Assembly (NCBI RefSeq): GCF_003261575.2
Contig: NZ_CP036175.1
Span: forward strand, 4,588,001 to 4,652,000
DNA: 64,000 nucleotides
Source: Klebsiella huaxiensis
Lineage (GTDB): Bacteria; Pseudomonadota; Gammaproteobacteria; Enterobacterales; Enterobacteriaceae
Reading direction: 5' to 3'
In this document: positions 35,198 through 43,829 of the stretch, in pieces
How positions within the stretch are numbered: the first letter of the stretch is position 1
Layout: each line of letters begins with the position of its first letter
Program-made: the position numbers and the translations under genes
The notes under the pieces: model-generated
What the model saw: the letters and a program-made list of their open reading frames with translations, nothing else
Told to the model about the DNA's origin: nothing
The model's database searches: none

Positions 35198-35544
35198 CTT
35201 GTTACCTCAAAAAAATCACAGTGCTCGGTCAACTCTGGAAGCGCGTGTAGGTTGCTTCGCAGAACCGGGATGCCCTCTTCAAATCAGAAACACATTCCCT
35301 GTCGTCAGAATCATCCCGAAGACATTCATAATAAAAGACGCGGCATTATAGCGGCATCACTTTTGTGAGTCGAGAACGGTTGTCGCCCACTGTTGCGGCA
35401 TTTTTCACATTTCCCGAGCAAATCTGCCTGTAAAAACGCTCAAGCTGAATGTTTTCCAGGCAAAACAAAACGGCCCGTAGGCCGTTTTCTGATAAATCTT
35501 CACGCAACATACTGGAAAAGCTCCAGCGGTTGCAAATGCGATTT
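35198..35544. other. Intergenic region bolA-tig
   Basis: 347 bp holding the tig promoter (not localised) and a hairpin AAAACGGCC-CGTA-GGCCGTTTT at 35467-35488. On the minus strand the hairpin is followed by GTTTTG and probably terminates bolA. No further gene is convincing here. Confidence 0.6.
35461..35488 (-). terminator. Terminator of bolA
   Basis: A 9-bp perfect stem (AAAACGGCC / GGCCGTTTT) with a 4-nt loop, 57 nt past the bolA stop codon, with a T-rich tail on the minus strand. Confidence 0.7.
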
Positions 35545-35862
35545 CTACGCGATACTTCCAGCTCCGCGACAAGGAGGAGAAGCGAAGATGGTATCCTGCA
35601 GTCCTTCCCACTCTTTAATCGTATAGGTATGTAGCGCCAGAGCATGCACGGTGCTTGAGAGTTCCTCTGTCAACGTCCCATAAATCATGCGATGACGATT
35701 GAGAAAACGCTCGCCAAGGAAGCGATCGCTCACCAACACCACTTTAAAATGACTTTCAGAGCCCGCAGGAACGTTGTGGCGATAACTTTCATCCACGACT
35801 TCAAGATACACCGGGTCGAACGCTGCTCTAAGTTTTGCTTCGATCTGTTCACGTATCATCAT
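35545..35862 (-). CDS. bolA: Morphology and stress regulator BolA
   Basis: 105 residues, as in E. coli, starting at the first of two tandem ATG codons at 35862 (MMIREQIEAKLRAAF) with GGAGGA upstream. It has the class II KH-like fold with the signature SHFKVVLVSDRF and the conserved histidine of RHNVP. BolA affects cell shape and biofilm formation as a DNA-binding regulator and binds iron-sulfur clusters with monothiol glutaredoxin. Confidence 0.96.
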   Translation of the reverse strand: MMIREQIEAKLRAAFDPVYLEVVDESYRHNVPAGSESHFKVVLVSDRFLGERFLNRHRMIYGTLTEELSSTVHALALHTYTIKEWEGLQDTIFASPPCRGAGSIA

Positions 35863-36167
35863 GAATTTTCTCCTCCGACAACGCTGTATTGCCGCCATTC
35901 CCTTTAAATGTTAGCCGCTTTTACCGCTTCCATTAGGGGAAAACAACAAAAAATTAGCATTCCTCCGATATTTTCATTCAAAAGTATCGGGTTTACTCAC
36001 TCAGTCCGTCAGAACTACCGCCAAAATCATGATAATAAATGAGGCAAGAACAGAAAACGCACAAGACGATGAATTTACATGCGTTGCTACTTCCCCTTGC
36101 CGTTGGCGATGTTATGATGACGGGAATTTCCTCAATTACCACTCCACCACGCGTTGAGACCCTGAAC
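35863..36167. promoter_or_regulatory. Divergent region bolA / yajG
   Basis: 305 bp. On the minus strand CGGCTAACA (35909-35917) resembles the gearbox -10 (CGGCTAGTA) of the sigma-S dependent bolA1 promoter. A hairpin with arms CCGATA and TATCGG at 35965-35990 lies upstream of it. The yajG promoter was not assigned. Confidence 0.4.
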
Positions 36168-36746
36168 ATGTTTAAGAAAATTCTTTTTCCTTTGGTCGCG
36201 CTGTTTATGCTGGCCGGATGCGCCACTCCGCCGACCACCATTGATGTTTCACCAAAAATCACCCTGCCGCAGCAGGATCCAAGTCTGATGGGCGTGACCG
36301 TCAGTATCAACGGCGCCGATCAGCGTCCGGACCAGGCGCTGGCAAAAGTCACTCGCGACAACCAGCAGGTCACGCTGACGGCCTCCCGCGACCTGCGTTT
36401 CTTACTGCAGGAAGTGCTGGAAAAACAGATGACCTCTCGCGGCTATATGATTGGTCCGAACGGCGCTGTTGACCTGCAAATTATCGTTAACAAATTGTAC
36501 GCTGACGTCTCCCAGGGCAATGTGCGTTACAACATCGCAACTAAAGCTGATATTGCGATCATCGCGACCGCTGCAAACGGCAATAAAATGAACAAAAACT
36601 ATCGCGCCAGCTACACCGTTGAAGGCGCATTCCAGGCTTCCAACCAGAATATCGCCAACGCGGTCAATAGCGTCCTGACCGATACCATTGCCGATATGGC
36701 GCAGGACACCAGCATTCACGATTTCATCAAACAAAACGCTCGTTAA
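36168..36746 (+). CDS. yajG: YajG lipoprotein
   Basis: 192 residues, the same as E. coli, from ATG 36168 (MFKKILFPLVALF). The lipobox LAGC at residues 15-18 makes Cys18 the lipidated N-terminus, and Ala at +2 predicts the outer membrane. The mature domain (VTVSINGADQRPDQALAKV) defines the YajG family; its function is unknown. It is followed after 45 nt by ampG and probably co-transcribed with it. Confidence 0.94.
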   Translation: MFKKILFPLVALFMLAGCATPPTTIDVSPKITLPQQDPSLMGVTVSINGADQRPDQALAKVTRDNQQVTLTASRDLRFLLQEVLEKQMTSRGYMIGPNGAVDLQIIVNKLYADVSQGNVRYNIATKADIAIIATAANGNKMNKNYRASYTVEGAFQASNQNIANAVNSVLTDTIADMAQDTSIHDFIKQNAR

Positions 36747-36751
36747 TTAAT

Positions 36752-36780
36752 CGCAGACCCGGCCTCGCGCCGGGTCTGCG
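36752..36780 (+). other. Strong hairpin between yajG and ampG
   Basis: CGCAGACCCGGC and GCCGGGTCTGCG form a perfect 12-bp stem with a 5-nt loop, ending 11 nt before the ampG ATG. There is no U-tract, so it may act in mRNA protection or translation control rather than as a simple terminator. Confidence 0.65.
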
Positions 36781-36791
36781 CTATATACCTT

Positions 36792-38267
36792 ATGTCCAAT
36801 CATTACTTACGCATTTTCACGCAGCCTAAATCGGCCATTTTGCTGATCCTTGGCTTTGCCTCTGGGTTACCCCTCGCCCTCACATCCGGTACGCTGCAAG
36901 CTTGGATGACCGTTGAGAATATCGATCTAAAAACGATTGGTTTTTTCTCCCTCGTCGGTCAGGCCTACGTCTTTAAGTTTCTTTGGTCGCCTTTGATGGA
37001 CCGCTACACGCCGCCTTTTCTTGGTCGTCGTCGCGGCTGGCTGTTAGCGACCCAGTTCCTGTTACTTATCGCTATTGCGGCAATGGGATTCCTTGAGCCT
37101 TCTACGCAATTACGCTGGATGGCGGCGCTGGCGGTGGTTATCGCCTTTTGTTCCGCGTCTCAGGATATCGTCTTCGATGCGTGGAAAACGGATGTTCTTG
37201 CAGCAGAAGAGCGCGGTACCGGCGCGGCAATCAGCGTGCTGGGCTATCGTTTAGGTATGCTGGTTTCCGGCGGATTAGCGCTATGGCTGGCCGACCGCTG
37301 GCTAGGATGGCAGGGAATGTACTGGCTGATGGCCGCGCTGCTGATCCCCTGCATCATCGCCACCCTGTTAGCCCCGGAACCCAGCGACGTTATCCCGGTA
37401 CCGAAAACGCTGGAACAGGCCGTTGCCGCACCGTTACGCGATTTCTTCGGTCGCAACAACGCCTGGCTAATCCTGCTGCTGATCGTCCTTTATAAGCTTG
37501 GCGACGCTTTTGCCATGAGCCTGACTACCACATTTCTGATTCGCGGTGTCGGTTTTGATGCAGGCGAAGTGGGTATGGTCAATAAAACGCTGGGCCTGTT
37601 CGCCACTATTGTTGGCGCACTATATGGTGGAGTATTAATGCAGCGCCTGACGCTGTTCCGCGCGCTGTTCATTTTTGGTCTCTTGCAGGGAGTGTCCAAC
37701 GCTGGTTACTGGCTGCTGTCGATTACCGATAAACACCTTTTCTCGATGGCGACGGCGGTGTTTTTCGAAAACCTGTGCGGTGGGATGGGTACGGCGGCAT
37801 TCGTCGCGCTGCTGATGACGCTCTGCAATAAATCCTTCTCAGCCACGCAATTTGCGCTGCTCTCCGCACTTTCCGCCGTCGGGCGCGTGTACGTCGGCCC
37901 TATTGCGGGTTGGTTTGTTGAAGCGCACGGCTGGCCTACGTTCTATCTCTTCTCTGTGGTTGCCGCTGTGCCGGGGATTTTGCTGCTGCTGGTCTGCCGA
38001 CGGACGCTGGAACATACTCAGCGATCGGAGAGCTTTATGCCACGCACGCACTTTCCGCAGACTTATTCGCTGGCATTAATGATTCTGGCGGTAGGGTGTT
38101 TGATGCTGTCGATATGGCTGCTTTTACTGGTGCTAAATGCGCTGGATTACACTAACTTTTCCTTCCTTGCTGGCCTGCTGGAGATCGCCGTGCTGACAGC
38201 CGGTGGCGGTATTTTGCTCGGTGCTTTCCTTGATTATCTGGCGTTACGCAAAACTGAGCTGATTTAA
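36792..38267 (+). CDS. ampG: Muropeptide permease AmpG
   Basis: 491-residue inner-membrane transporter that imports GlcNAc-anhydroMurNAc peptides for cell-wall recycling. In species with inducible chromosomal AmpC it supplies the inducing signal. Multiple hydrophobic helices run through the whole chain (14 in the family), starting AILLILGFASGLPLALTSGT and including DIVFDAWKTDVL. No Shine-Dalgarno is visible before the ATG; the leader reads CTATATACCTT. Confidence 0.96.
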   Translation: MSNHYLRIFTQPKSAILLILGFASGLPLALTSGTLQAWMTVENIDLKTIGFFSLVGQAYVFKFLWSPLMDRYTPPFLGRRRGWLLATQFLLLIAIAAMGFLEPSTQLRWMAALAVVIAFCSASQDIVFDAWKTDVLAAEERGTGAAISVLGYRLGMLVSGGLALWLADRWLGWQGMYWLMAALLIPCIIATLLAPEPSDVIPVPKTLEQAVAAPLRDFFGRNNAWLILLLIVLYKLGDAFAMSLTTTFLIRGVGFDAGEVGMVNKTLGLFATIVGALYGGVLMQRLTLFRALFIFGLLQGVSNAGYWLLSITDKHLFSMATAVFFENLCGGMGTAAFVALLMTLCNKSFSATQFALLSALSAVGRVYVGPIAGWFVEAHGWPTFYLFSVVAAVPGILLLLVCRRTLEHTQRSESFMPRTHFPQTYSLALMILAVGCLMLSIWLLLLVLNALDYTNFSFLAGLLEIAVLTAGGGILLGAFLDYLALRKTELI

Positions 38268-38288
38268 ATCATCCTGGAAGCGTTAGGG

Positions 38289-38321
38289 GACGTTGTAATT
38301 ACGAAACGTAATTATAACGTC
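38289..38321 (+). terminator. Inverted repeat, probable ampG 3' hairpin
   Basis: GACGTTGTAATTACG and CGTAATTATAACGTC pair over 15 bp with a single G-T pair and a 3-nt AAA loop, followed by TTATTAACGATTTT. The tail is T-rich but interrupted, so termination would be modest. Confidence 0.55.
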
Positions 38322-38329
38322 TTATTAAC

Positions 38330-38359
38330 GATTTTATATTCATCATACTTCATTTGTTG
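38330..38359. repeat. Relic of the MITE-like element end
   Basis: GATTTTATATTCATCATACT followed by TCATTTGTTG closely resembles the left terminus of the element at 22546 (TTTTATATCCATCATACTTC). The rest of the element is absent. Confidence 0.5.
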
Positions 38360-38747
38360 TTTTGTGCGTTTTAGATTTCTGGAAATTATTGACAACTTTC
38401 ATTCTATTTTATAAAAAATTTAACCGATTCAGCTCGAGTGATTTATTTTCCCGCTTTTATCACGTCTTTTATTTGATGCGTAATTGTTAATTATTTGTTT
38501 TATTTTACGCATGGTTATACTCATTACCTTATAAGTCACTCCATTCTTATCTCTTTCGCTATCAATCCCGCATAAATCAAGCTTTGCAAGCTATTACGTC
38601 ACACTTCGTAACATATGTGACAAACCAAGCAGAAGCCGCTAACACGGAACAGACACAGATCCAATGATGTTTACAGTAATGCAACCTTCCCGTAAAATGC
38701 CCGTACACTTTAAGCGCCACCAGATTCCGTGGAATTGAGGTCGTTCA

Positions 38748-39695
38748 ATGAGACTTAGGAAATACAATAAAAGTTTGGGATGGATGTCATTAATCGCAGG
38801 TACTGTATTACTCAGTGGTTGTGATTCTGCGCTCCTCGACCCAAAAGGACAGATTGGACTGGAGCAACGCTCTCTGATTCTGACGGCCTTTGGCCTGATG
38901 ATGATTGTCGTTATTCCAGCCGTCTTGATGGCAGTAGGATTTGCCTGGAAGTATCGTGCGAGCAATAAAGATGCGAAGTATAGCCCGAACTGGTCACACT
39001 CCAACAAAGTTGAAGCTGTGGTCTGGACGGTTCCTATTCTGATCATCCTGTTCCTGGCCGTTCTGACCTGGAAAACAACTCACGCATTAGAGCCAAGCAA
39101 ACCGCTTGCTCACGATGAAAAACCAATCGTTATCGAAGTCGTTTCGATGGACTGGAAATGGTTCTTCATCTATCCGGAACAAGGTATTGCTACCGTCAAC
39201 GAAATCGCCTTCCCGGCGAACGTACCGGTACACTTCAAAGTGACCTCCAATTCCGTGATGAACTCGTTCTTTATCCCACGTTTAGGTAGCCAGATTTACG
39301 CCATGGCCGGGATGCAGACTCAGCTGCACCTCATCGCGAATGAACCTGGTACTTACGACGGTATCTCCGCCAGCTATAGCGGCCCGGGCTTCTCAGGAAT
39401 GAAGTTCAAAGCTATCGCCACGCCGGATCGCGCAACCTTCGATCAGTGGGTAGCGAAAGCCAAACAGTCTGCGAATGCCATGGATTCTATGGATACATTC
39501 GACAAACTGGCTGCGCCTAGCGAATACAACAAAGTGGAATACTTCTCTGACGTGAAACCTGATTTGTTTAAAGATGTTGTTAACAAATTTATGTCTCACG
39601 GTAAGAGCATGGATATGTCCCAACCAGAAGGCGAGCACGCAGCGCATGAAGGAATGGAAGGCATGGACATGAGCCACGCGGAAACCGCTCACTAA
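38748..39695 (+). CDS. cyoA: Cytochrome bo3 ubiquinol oxidase subunit II
   Basis: 315 residues. It begins with a lipoprotein signal (LLSGC, Cys25) and has two membrane helices (about 50-70 and 90-110) followed by a periplasmic cupredoxin domain. The copper-A ligands of cytochrome c oxidases are missing, as in all quinol oxidases. The C-terminus is rich in Met, His and Glu (EGMEGMDMSHAETAH). First gene of the five-gene cyo operon encoding the proton-pumping aerobic terminal oxidase. Confidence 0.97.
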   Translation: MRLRKYNKSLGWMSLIAGTVLLSGCDSALLDPKGQIGLEQRSLILTAFGLMMIVVIPAVLMAVGFAWKYRASNKDAKYSPNWSHSNKVEAVVWTVPILIILFLAVLTWKTTHALEPSKPLAHDEKPIVIEVVSMDWKWFFIYPEQGIATVNEIAFPANVPVHFKVTSNSVMNSFFIPRLGSQIYAMAGMQTQLHLIANEPGTYDGISASYSGPGFSGMKFKAIATPDRATFDQWVAKAKQSANAMDSMDTFDKLAAPSEYNKVEYFSDVKPDLFKDVVNKFMSHGKSMDMSQPEGEHAAHEGMEGMDMSHAETAH

Positions 39696-39714
39696 GGGGC
39701 CGAGGAAGAAAACG

Positions 39715-41706
39715 ATGTTCGGAAAACTTACACTGGATGCAGTGCCCTACCATGAACCCATTATTGTGGTTACGGTGGCTGCAATTATCATTGGGGGACT
39801 GGCGCTTCTGGCTGCCATCACTTACTTCGGTAAGTGGTCCTACCTTTGGAACGAGTGGCTGACTTCGGTTGACCACAAACGTCTCGGTATCATGTACGTT
39901 ATCGTAGCAATCGTCATGTTGCTGCGTGGCTTTGCTGACGCCGTTATGATGCGTAGCCAGCAGGTGCTGGCCTCGGCCGGGGAAGCAGGCTTCCTGCCGC
40001 CTCACCACTACGATCAGATCTTTACCGCCCACGGCGTTATCATGATCTTCTTCGTAGCGATGCCGTTTGTTATCGGTCTGATGAACCTGGTGGTTCCGCT
40101 GCAGCTCGGCGCGCGTGACGTTGCCTTCCCATTCCTTAATAACCTGAGCTTCTGGTTCACCGTTGTGGGCGTGATTCTGGTTAACCTCTCTCTGGGCGTC
40201 GGTGAATTCGCGCAGACTGGTTGGCTGGCCTATCCGCCGCTATCGGGAATCGAGTACAGTCCGGGAGTCGGGGTCGATTACTGGATCTGGGCGCTTCAGC
40301 TCTCCGGTATTGGTACAACGTTAACCGGTATTAACTTCTTCGTGACGATTATCAAGATGCGTGCCCCTGGCATGACGATGTTCAAGATGCCGGTATTTAG
40401 CTGGGCATCTCTGTGCGCCAACATCCTGATTATCGCCTCCTTCCCAATTCTGACCGTCACCGTCGCGCTGCTGACCCTGGACCGCTACCTGGGCACCCAT
40501 TTCTTTACCAACGATATGGGTGGCAACATGATGATGTACATCAACCTGATTTGGGCCTGGGGCCACCCGGAAGTGTACATTCTGGTTCTGCCAGTATTCG
40601 GCGTCTTCTCCGAAATCGCGGCAACCTTCTCGCGTAAGCGTCTGTTTGGCTACACCTCACTGGTATGGGCAACAGTGTGTATTACCGTTCTGTCGTTCAT
40701 CGTTTGGCTGCACCACTTCTTTACTATGGGTGCGGGCGCGAACGTAAACGCCTTCTTCGGTATTACCACCATGATTATCGCCATCCCGACCGGGGTTAAG
40801 ATCTTCAACTGGCTGTTTACCATGTACCAGGGCCGTATCGTCTTCAACTCTGCAATGCTGTGGACGATTGGCTTTATCGTGACCTTCTCTGTAGGTGGTA
40901 TGACCGGCGTTCTGCTGGCGGTACCGGGCGCAGACTTCGTACTGCACAACAGCCTGTTCCTGATCGCGCACTTCCATAACGTCATCATCGGCGGCGTAGT
41001 GTTCGGTTGCTTCGCAGGTCTGACCTACTGGTGGCCGAAAGCCTTTGGCTTCACCCTGAACGAAACCTGGGGCAAACGCGCTTTCTGGTTCTGGATCATC
41101 GGCTTCTTCGTTGCATTTATGCCGCTGTACGTGCTGGGCTTTATGGGTATGACCCGTCGCCTGAGCCAGCAGATTGACCCGCAGTTCCACCCGATGCTGG
41201 TTGTTGCAGCCTGTGGTGCGGCGCTGATTGCCTGCGGTATTCTTTGCCAGCTGATTCAGTTCTATGTGTCCATCCGCGATCGCGAACAGAACCGCGACCT
41301 GACCGGTGACCCATGGGGCGGCCGTACTCTGGAGTGGGCAACCTCTTCTCCACCTCCGTTCTACAACTTCGCTATCGTCCCTAACGTTCACGAGCGTGAC
41401 GCGTTCTGGGAAATGAAAGAAAAAGGCGAAGCGTATAAGAAACCGGCTGGCTATGAAGAGATTCATATGCCGAAAAACAGCGGCGCGGGCATCGTTATTG
41501 CTGCTTTCGCAACGGTGTTTGGTTTCGCAATGATCTGGCATATCTGGTGGATGGCGATTGCAAGCTTCGTCGGTATCCTGGTGACCTGGATTATTAAGAG
41601 CTTTGACGAGGACGTGGATTACTACGTGCCGGTTGCAGTAGTCGAAAAACTGGAAAATCAGCATTTCGATGAGATTAACAAAGCAGGGCTGAAAAATGGC
41701 AACTGA
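39715..41706 (+). CDS. cyoB: Cytochrome bo3 ubiquinol oxidase subunit I
   Basis: 663-residue catalytic subunit with 15 predicted helices, heme b, heme o3 and CuB. The heme-copper centre segment is WAWGHPEVYILVLPVFG (cross-linked His-Tyr pair), the CuB histidine pair is in WLHHFFTMG and the heme ligands in IAHFHNVI. The same length as E. coli CyoB. The stop codon overlaps cyoC by 11 nt. Confidence 0.98.
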   Translation: MFGKLTLDAVPYHEPIIVVTVAAIIIGGLALLAAITYFGKWSYLWNEWLTSVDHKRLGIMYVIVAIVMLLRGFADAVMMRSQQVLASAGEAGFLPPHHYDQIFTAHGVIMIFFVAMPFVIGLMNLVVPLQLGARDVAFPFLNNLSFWFTVVGVILVNLSLGVGEFAQTGWLAYPPLSGIEYSPGVGVDYWIWALQLSGIGTTLTGINFFVTIIKMRAPGMTMFKMPVFSWASLCANILIIASFPILTVTVALLTLDRYLGTHFFTNDMGGNMMMYINLIWAWGHPEVYILVLPVFGVFSEIAATFSRKRLFGYTSLVWATVCITVLSFIVWLHHFFTMGAGANVNAFFGITTMIIAIPTGVKIFNWLFTMYQGRIVFNSAMLWTIGFIVTFSVGGMTGVLLAVPGADFVLHNSLFLIAHFHNVIIGGVVFGCFAGLTYWWPKAFGFTLNETWGKRAFWFWIIGFFVAFMPLYVLGFMGMTRRLSQQIDPQFHPMLVVAACGAALIACGILCQLIQFYVSIRDREQNRDLTGDPWGGRTLEWATSSPPPFYNFAIVPNVHERDAFWEMKEKGEAYKKPAGYEEIHMPKNSGAGIVIAAFATVFGFAMIWHIWWMAIASFVGILVTWIIKSFDEDVDYYVPVAVVEKLENQHFDEINKAGLKNGN

Positions 41707-42307
41707 TACTCTTGCGCACAACGCCCACGCGCACGAACACGGGCACCATGATACAGGACCGATGAAGGTATTTGGTTTCTGGATCTACCTGATGAGCGAC
41801 TGCATTATCTTCGCCACTCTGTTCGCGACCTATGCCGTTCTGGTGAACGGCACGGCGGGCGGTCCGACGGGTAAAGATATTTTTGAACTGCCGTTCGTTC
41901 TGGTTGAAACCGCGTTGCTGCTGTTCAGCTCCATCACCTACGGCATGGCGGCTATCGCCATGTACAAAAACAACAAGAGCCAGGTGGTTTCCTGGCTGGC
42001 GCTGACCTTCCTCTTCGGGGCAGGGTTCATCGCGATGGAACTCTATGAATTCCATCATCTGATTGTTGAGGGTATGGGTCCGGATCGCAGCGGCTTCCTG
42101 TCAGCGTTCTTTGCGCTGGTCGGCACCCACGGTCTGCACGTGACTTCCGGTCTGATCTGGATGGCGGTGCTGATGGTACAGGTTTCACGTCGCGGCCTGA
42201 CCAGCACTAACCGTACCCGTATCATGTGCCTGAGCCTGTTCTGGCACTTCCTGGACGTAGTGTGGATCTGCGTGTTCTCTGTAGTCTATCTGATGGGGGC
42301 AATGTAA
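41696..42307 (+). CDS. cyoC: Cytochrome bo3 ubiquinol oxidase subunit III
   Basis: 203 residues with five membrane helices, of the cytochrome c oxidase subunit III family (GTHGLHVTSGLIWM). It supports assembly and stability of the oxidase. The N-terminus is histidine-rich (AHNAHAHEHGHHD). Overlaps cyoB by 11 nt and cyoD by 1 nt (TAATG). Confidence 0.97.
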   Translation: MATDTLAHNAHAHEHGHHDTGPMKVFGFWIYLMSDCIIFATLFATYAVLVNGTAGGPTGKDIFELPFVLVETALLLFSSITYGMAAIAMYKNNKSQVVSWLALTFLFGAGFIAMELYEFHHLIVEGMGPDRSGFLSAFFALVGTHGLHVTSGLIWMAVLMVQVSRRGLTSTNRTRIMCLSLFWHFLDVVWICVFSVVYLMGAM

Positions 42308-42636
42308 TGAGTCATTCTAGCGATCATAACGGCGCTTCTCACGGCAGCGTAAAGAGCTACATGACAGGTTTTATCCTGTCGATCATTCTGACGGTTATTC
42401 CGTTTGCAATGGTGATGAGTGGCTCCGCATCGCATGCGGTTATTCTGGGAACCATCCTGATTACTGCAGTTGTGCAGATTGTGGTACATCTCGTGTACTT
42501 CCTGCACATGAACAGTAAGTCGGACGAAGGTTGGAACCTGACCGCATTTATCTTCACCGTAATCATCATTGCTATCGTAGTTGTCGGCTCCATCTGGATT
42601 ATGTGGAACCTGAACTACAACATGATGATGCACTAA
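42307..42636 (+). CDS. cyoD: Cytochrome bo3 ubiquinol oxidase subunit IV
   Basis: 109 residues with three membrane helices, including VQIVVHLVYFLHMN. It assists CuB binding and assembly of subunit I. The start is ATG 42307, which overlaps the cyoC stop codon by one base. Confidence 0.96.
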   Translation: MSHSSDHNGASHGSVKSYMTGFILSIILTVIPFAMVMSGSASHAVILGTILITAVVQIVVHLVYFLHMNSKSDEGWNLTAFIFTVIIIAIVVVGSIWIMWNLNYNMMMH

Positions 42637-42647
42637 GAGCGGCGAGT

Positions 42648-43535
42648 ATGTTTAAGCAATACCTGCAAGTAACGAAACCAGGCATCATTTTTGGCAACCT
42701 GATCTCCGTGATCGGCGGTTTCCTGCTGGCCTCCAAAGGCCACATCGACTATCCGCTGTTCATCTGGACGCTCCTTGGCGTCTCCCTGGTGGTCGCCTCG
42801 GGTTGTGTTTTCAACAACTATATCGATCGTGACATCGACAGAAAGATGGAACGGACGAAAAACCGGGTGCTGGTCAAAGGGCTGATCTCGCCAAAAACGT
42901 CGCTGGTATACGCCACCCTGCTGGGTATTGCTGGCTTCATGCTCCTGTGGTTTGGCGCTAACCCACTGGCCTGCTGGCTGGGAGTGATGGGGTTTGTCGT
43001 TTATGTCGGCGTTTACAGCCTGTACATGAAGCGCCACTCCGTCTACGGTACGCTGATTGGCTCTCTCTCCGGCGCTGCGCCGCCGGTGATTGGCTACTGC
43101 GCGGTGACCGGTGACTTTGACAGCGGCGCCGCCATTCTGCTGGCAATTTTCAGCCTGTGGCAGATGCCTCACTCTTACGCCATCGCGATTTTCCGCTTCA
43201 AGGATTATCAGGCAGCGAATATTCCGGTTCTGCCGGTAGTGAAAGGCATTTCAGTGGCTAAAAACCATATCACCGTTTATATCATCGCCTTCGCCGTCGC
43301 GACGTTGATGCTCTCGCTGGGCGGCTACGCTGGATATAAATATCTGGTTGTCGCTGCGGCAGTGAGCGTCTGGTGGCTTGGGATGGCGCTGCGCGGTTAT
43401 AAAGTGGTGGATGATAAAGTCTGGGCGCGCAAGCTGTTCGTCTTTTCCATCGTTGCCATTACCGCGCTGTCGGTGATGATGTCCGTTGACTTCATGGTGC
43501 CAGATTCACATAACCTGCTGACGATGGTCAGATAA
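42648..43535 (+). CDS. cyoE: Protoheme IX farnesyltransferase (heme O synthase)
   Basis: 295-residue UbiA-family prenyltransferase that farnesylates heme B to heme O for CyoB. The prenyl-diphosphate binding motif NNYIDRDIDRKMERTKNR is intact near residue 60 and nine helices are expected. The ATG at 42648 (MFKQYLQVTKPG) lies 11 nt after cyoD. In K-12 the next gene is yajR; here an 11.6-kb accessory segment intervenes. Confidence 0.97.
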   Translation: MFKQYLQVTKPGIIFGNLISVIGGFLLASKGHIDYPLFIWTLLGVSLVVASGCVFNNYIDRDIDRKMERTKNRVLVKGLISPKTSLVYATLLGIAGFMLLWFGANPLACWLGVMGFVVYVGVYSLYMKRHSVYGTLIGSLSGAAPPVIGYCAVTGDFDSGAAILLAIFSLWQMPHSYAIAIFRFKDYQAANIPVLPVVKGISVAKNHITVYIIAFAVATLMLSLGGYAGYKYLVVAAAVSVWWLGMALRGYKVVDDKVWARKLFVFSIVAITALSVMMSVDFMVPDSHNLLTMVR

Positions 43536-43556
43536 GACCACATTCAGTAACCGCTC

Positions 43557-43594
43557 AACAGCCTCCGCTCGCAAGACCGGGGGCTGTTTTTTTA
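43557..43594 (+). terminator. Terminator of the cyo operon
   Basis: ACAGCCTCCG and CGGGGGCTGT pair and are followed by seven T. It lies about 20 nt after the cyoE stop codon. Confidence 0.85.
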
Positions 43595-43708
43595 TCAGCC
43601 AATGCCCCCCCTCCCCCACTCGAATTCACTTCAGGTAAAAAATCATCGCCATCATTTCATATTCAGTAAAGCCGCCATTATCCTTTCGATGATCATGTTC
43701 ATTTAAAA

Positions 43709-43804
43709 ATGATAAAGAAATCAGCATTCACGCTGGGACACTATCTGGTTTGCCTTTATTTAACGGTGTTAGCCTCTTTCTCTGAGCAAACCGCTCATCT
43801 CTAA
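43709..43804 (+). CDS. Possible 31-residue hydrophobic peptide
   Basis: An ATG-initiated frame reads MIKKSAFTLGHYL, then a hydrophobic stretch CLYLTVLASF and a short polar tail SEQTAHL: the layout of a one-helix membrane peptide or a bare signal sequence. It ends 25 nt before the leader-repeat gene on the same strand. The ribosome-binding site is poor and chance is possible at this length. If real it might be an accessory or immunity peptide; this is speculation. Confidence 0.2.
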   Translation: MIKKSAFTLGHYLVCLYLTVLASFSEQTAHL

Positions 43805-43829
43805 CAATCCGTTTAGTAAGGGAATAAAA

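Larger units (their letters stand above)
38268..38747. promoter_or_regulatory. Intergenic region ampG-cyoA with cyo promoter
   Basis: 480 bp, AT-rich. It contains the ampG 3' hairpin (38289-38321), a relic of the MITE-like repeat (38330-38359), and TTGACA at 38389-38394 with TATAAA 15 nt downstream as a possible promoter. The cyo operon is repressed by ArcA and Fnr when oxygen is low in E. coli; the expected sites could not be placed confidently by eye. No gene is apparent. Confidence 0.5.

Noticed and set aside
40657..41721. 354-codon open frame antisense to cyoB
   Set aside because: Shadow frame produced by codon bias of cyoB; composition is not protein-like.
43706..43724. Possible Fur box upstream of the leader-repeat gene (many microcins are iron-regulated)
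   Set aside because: By-eye match to the 19-bp consensus is only about 10 of 19, no better than expected in AT-rich DNA.
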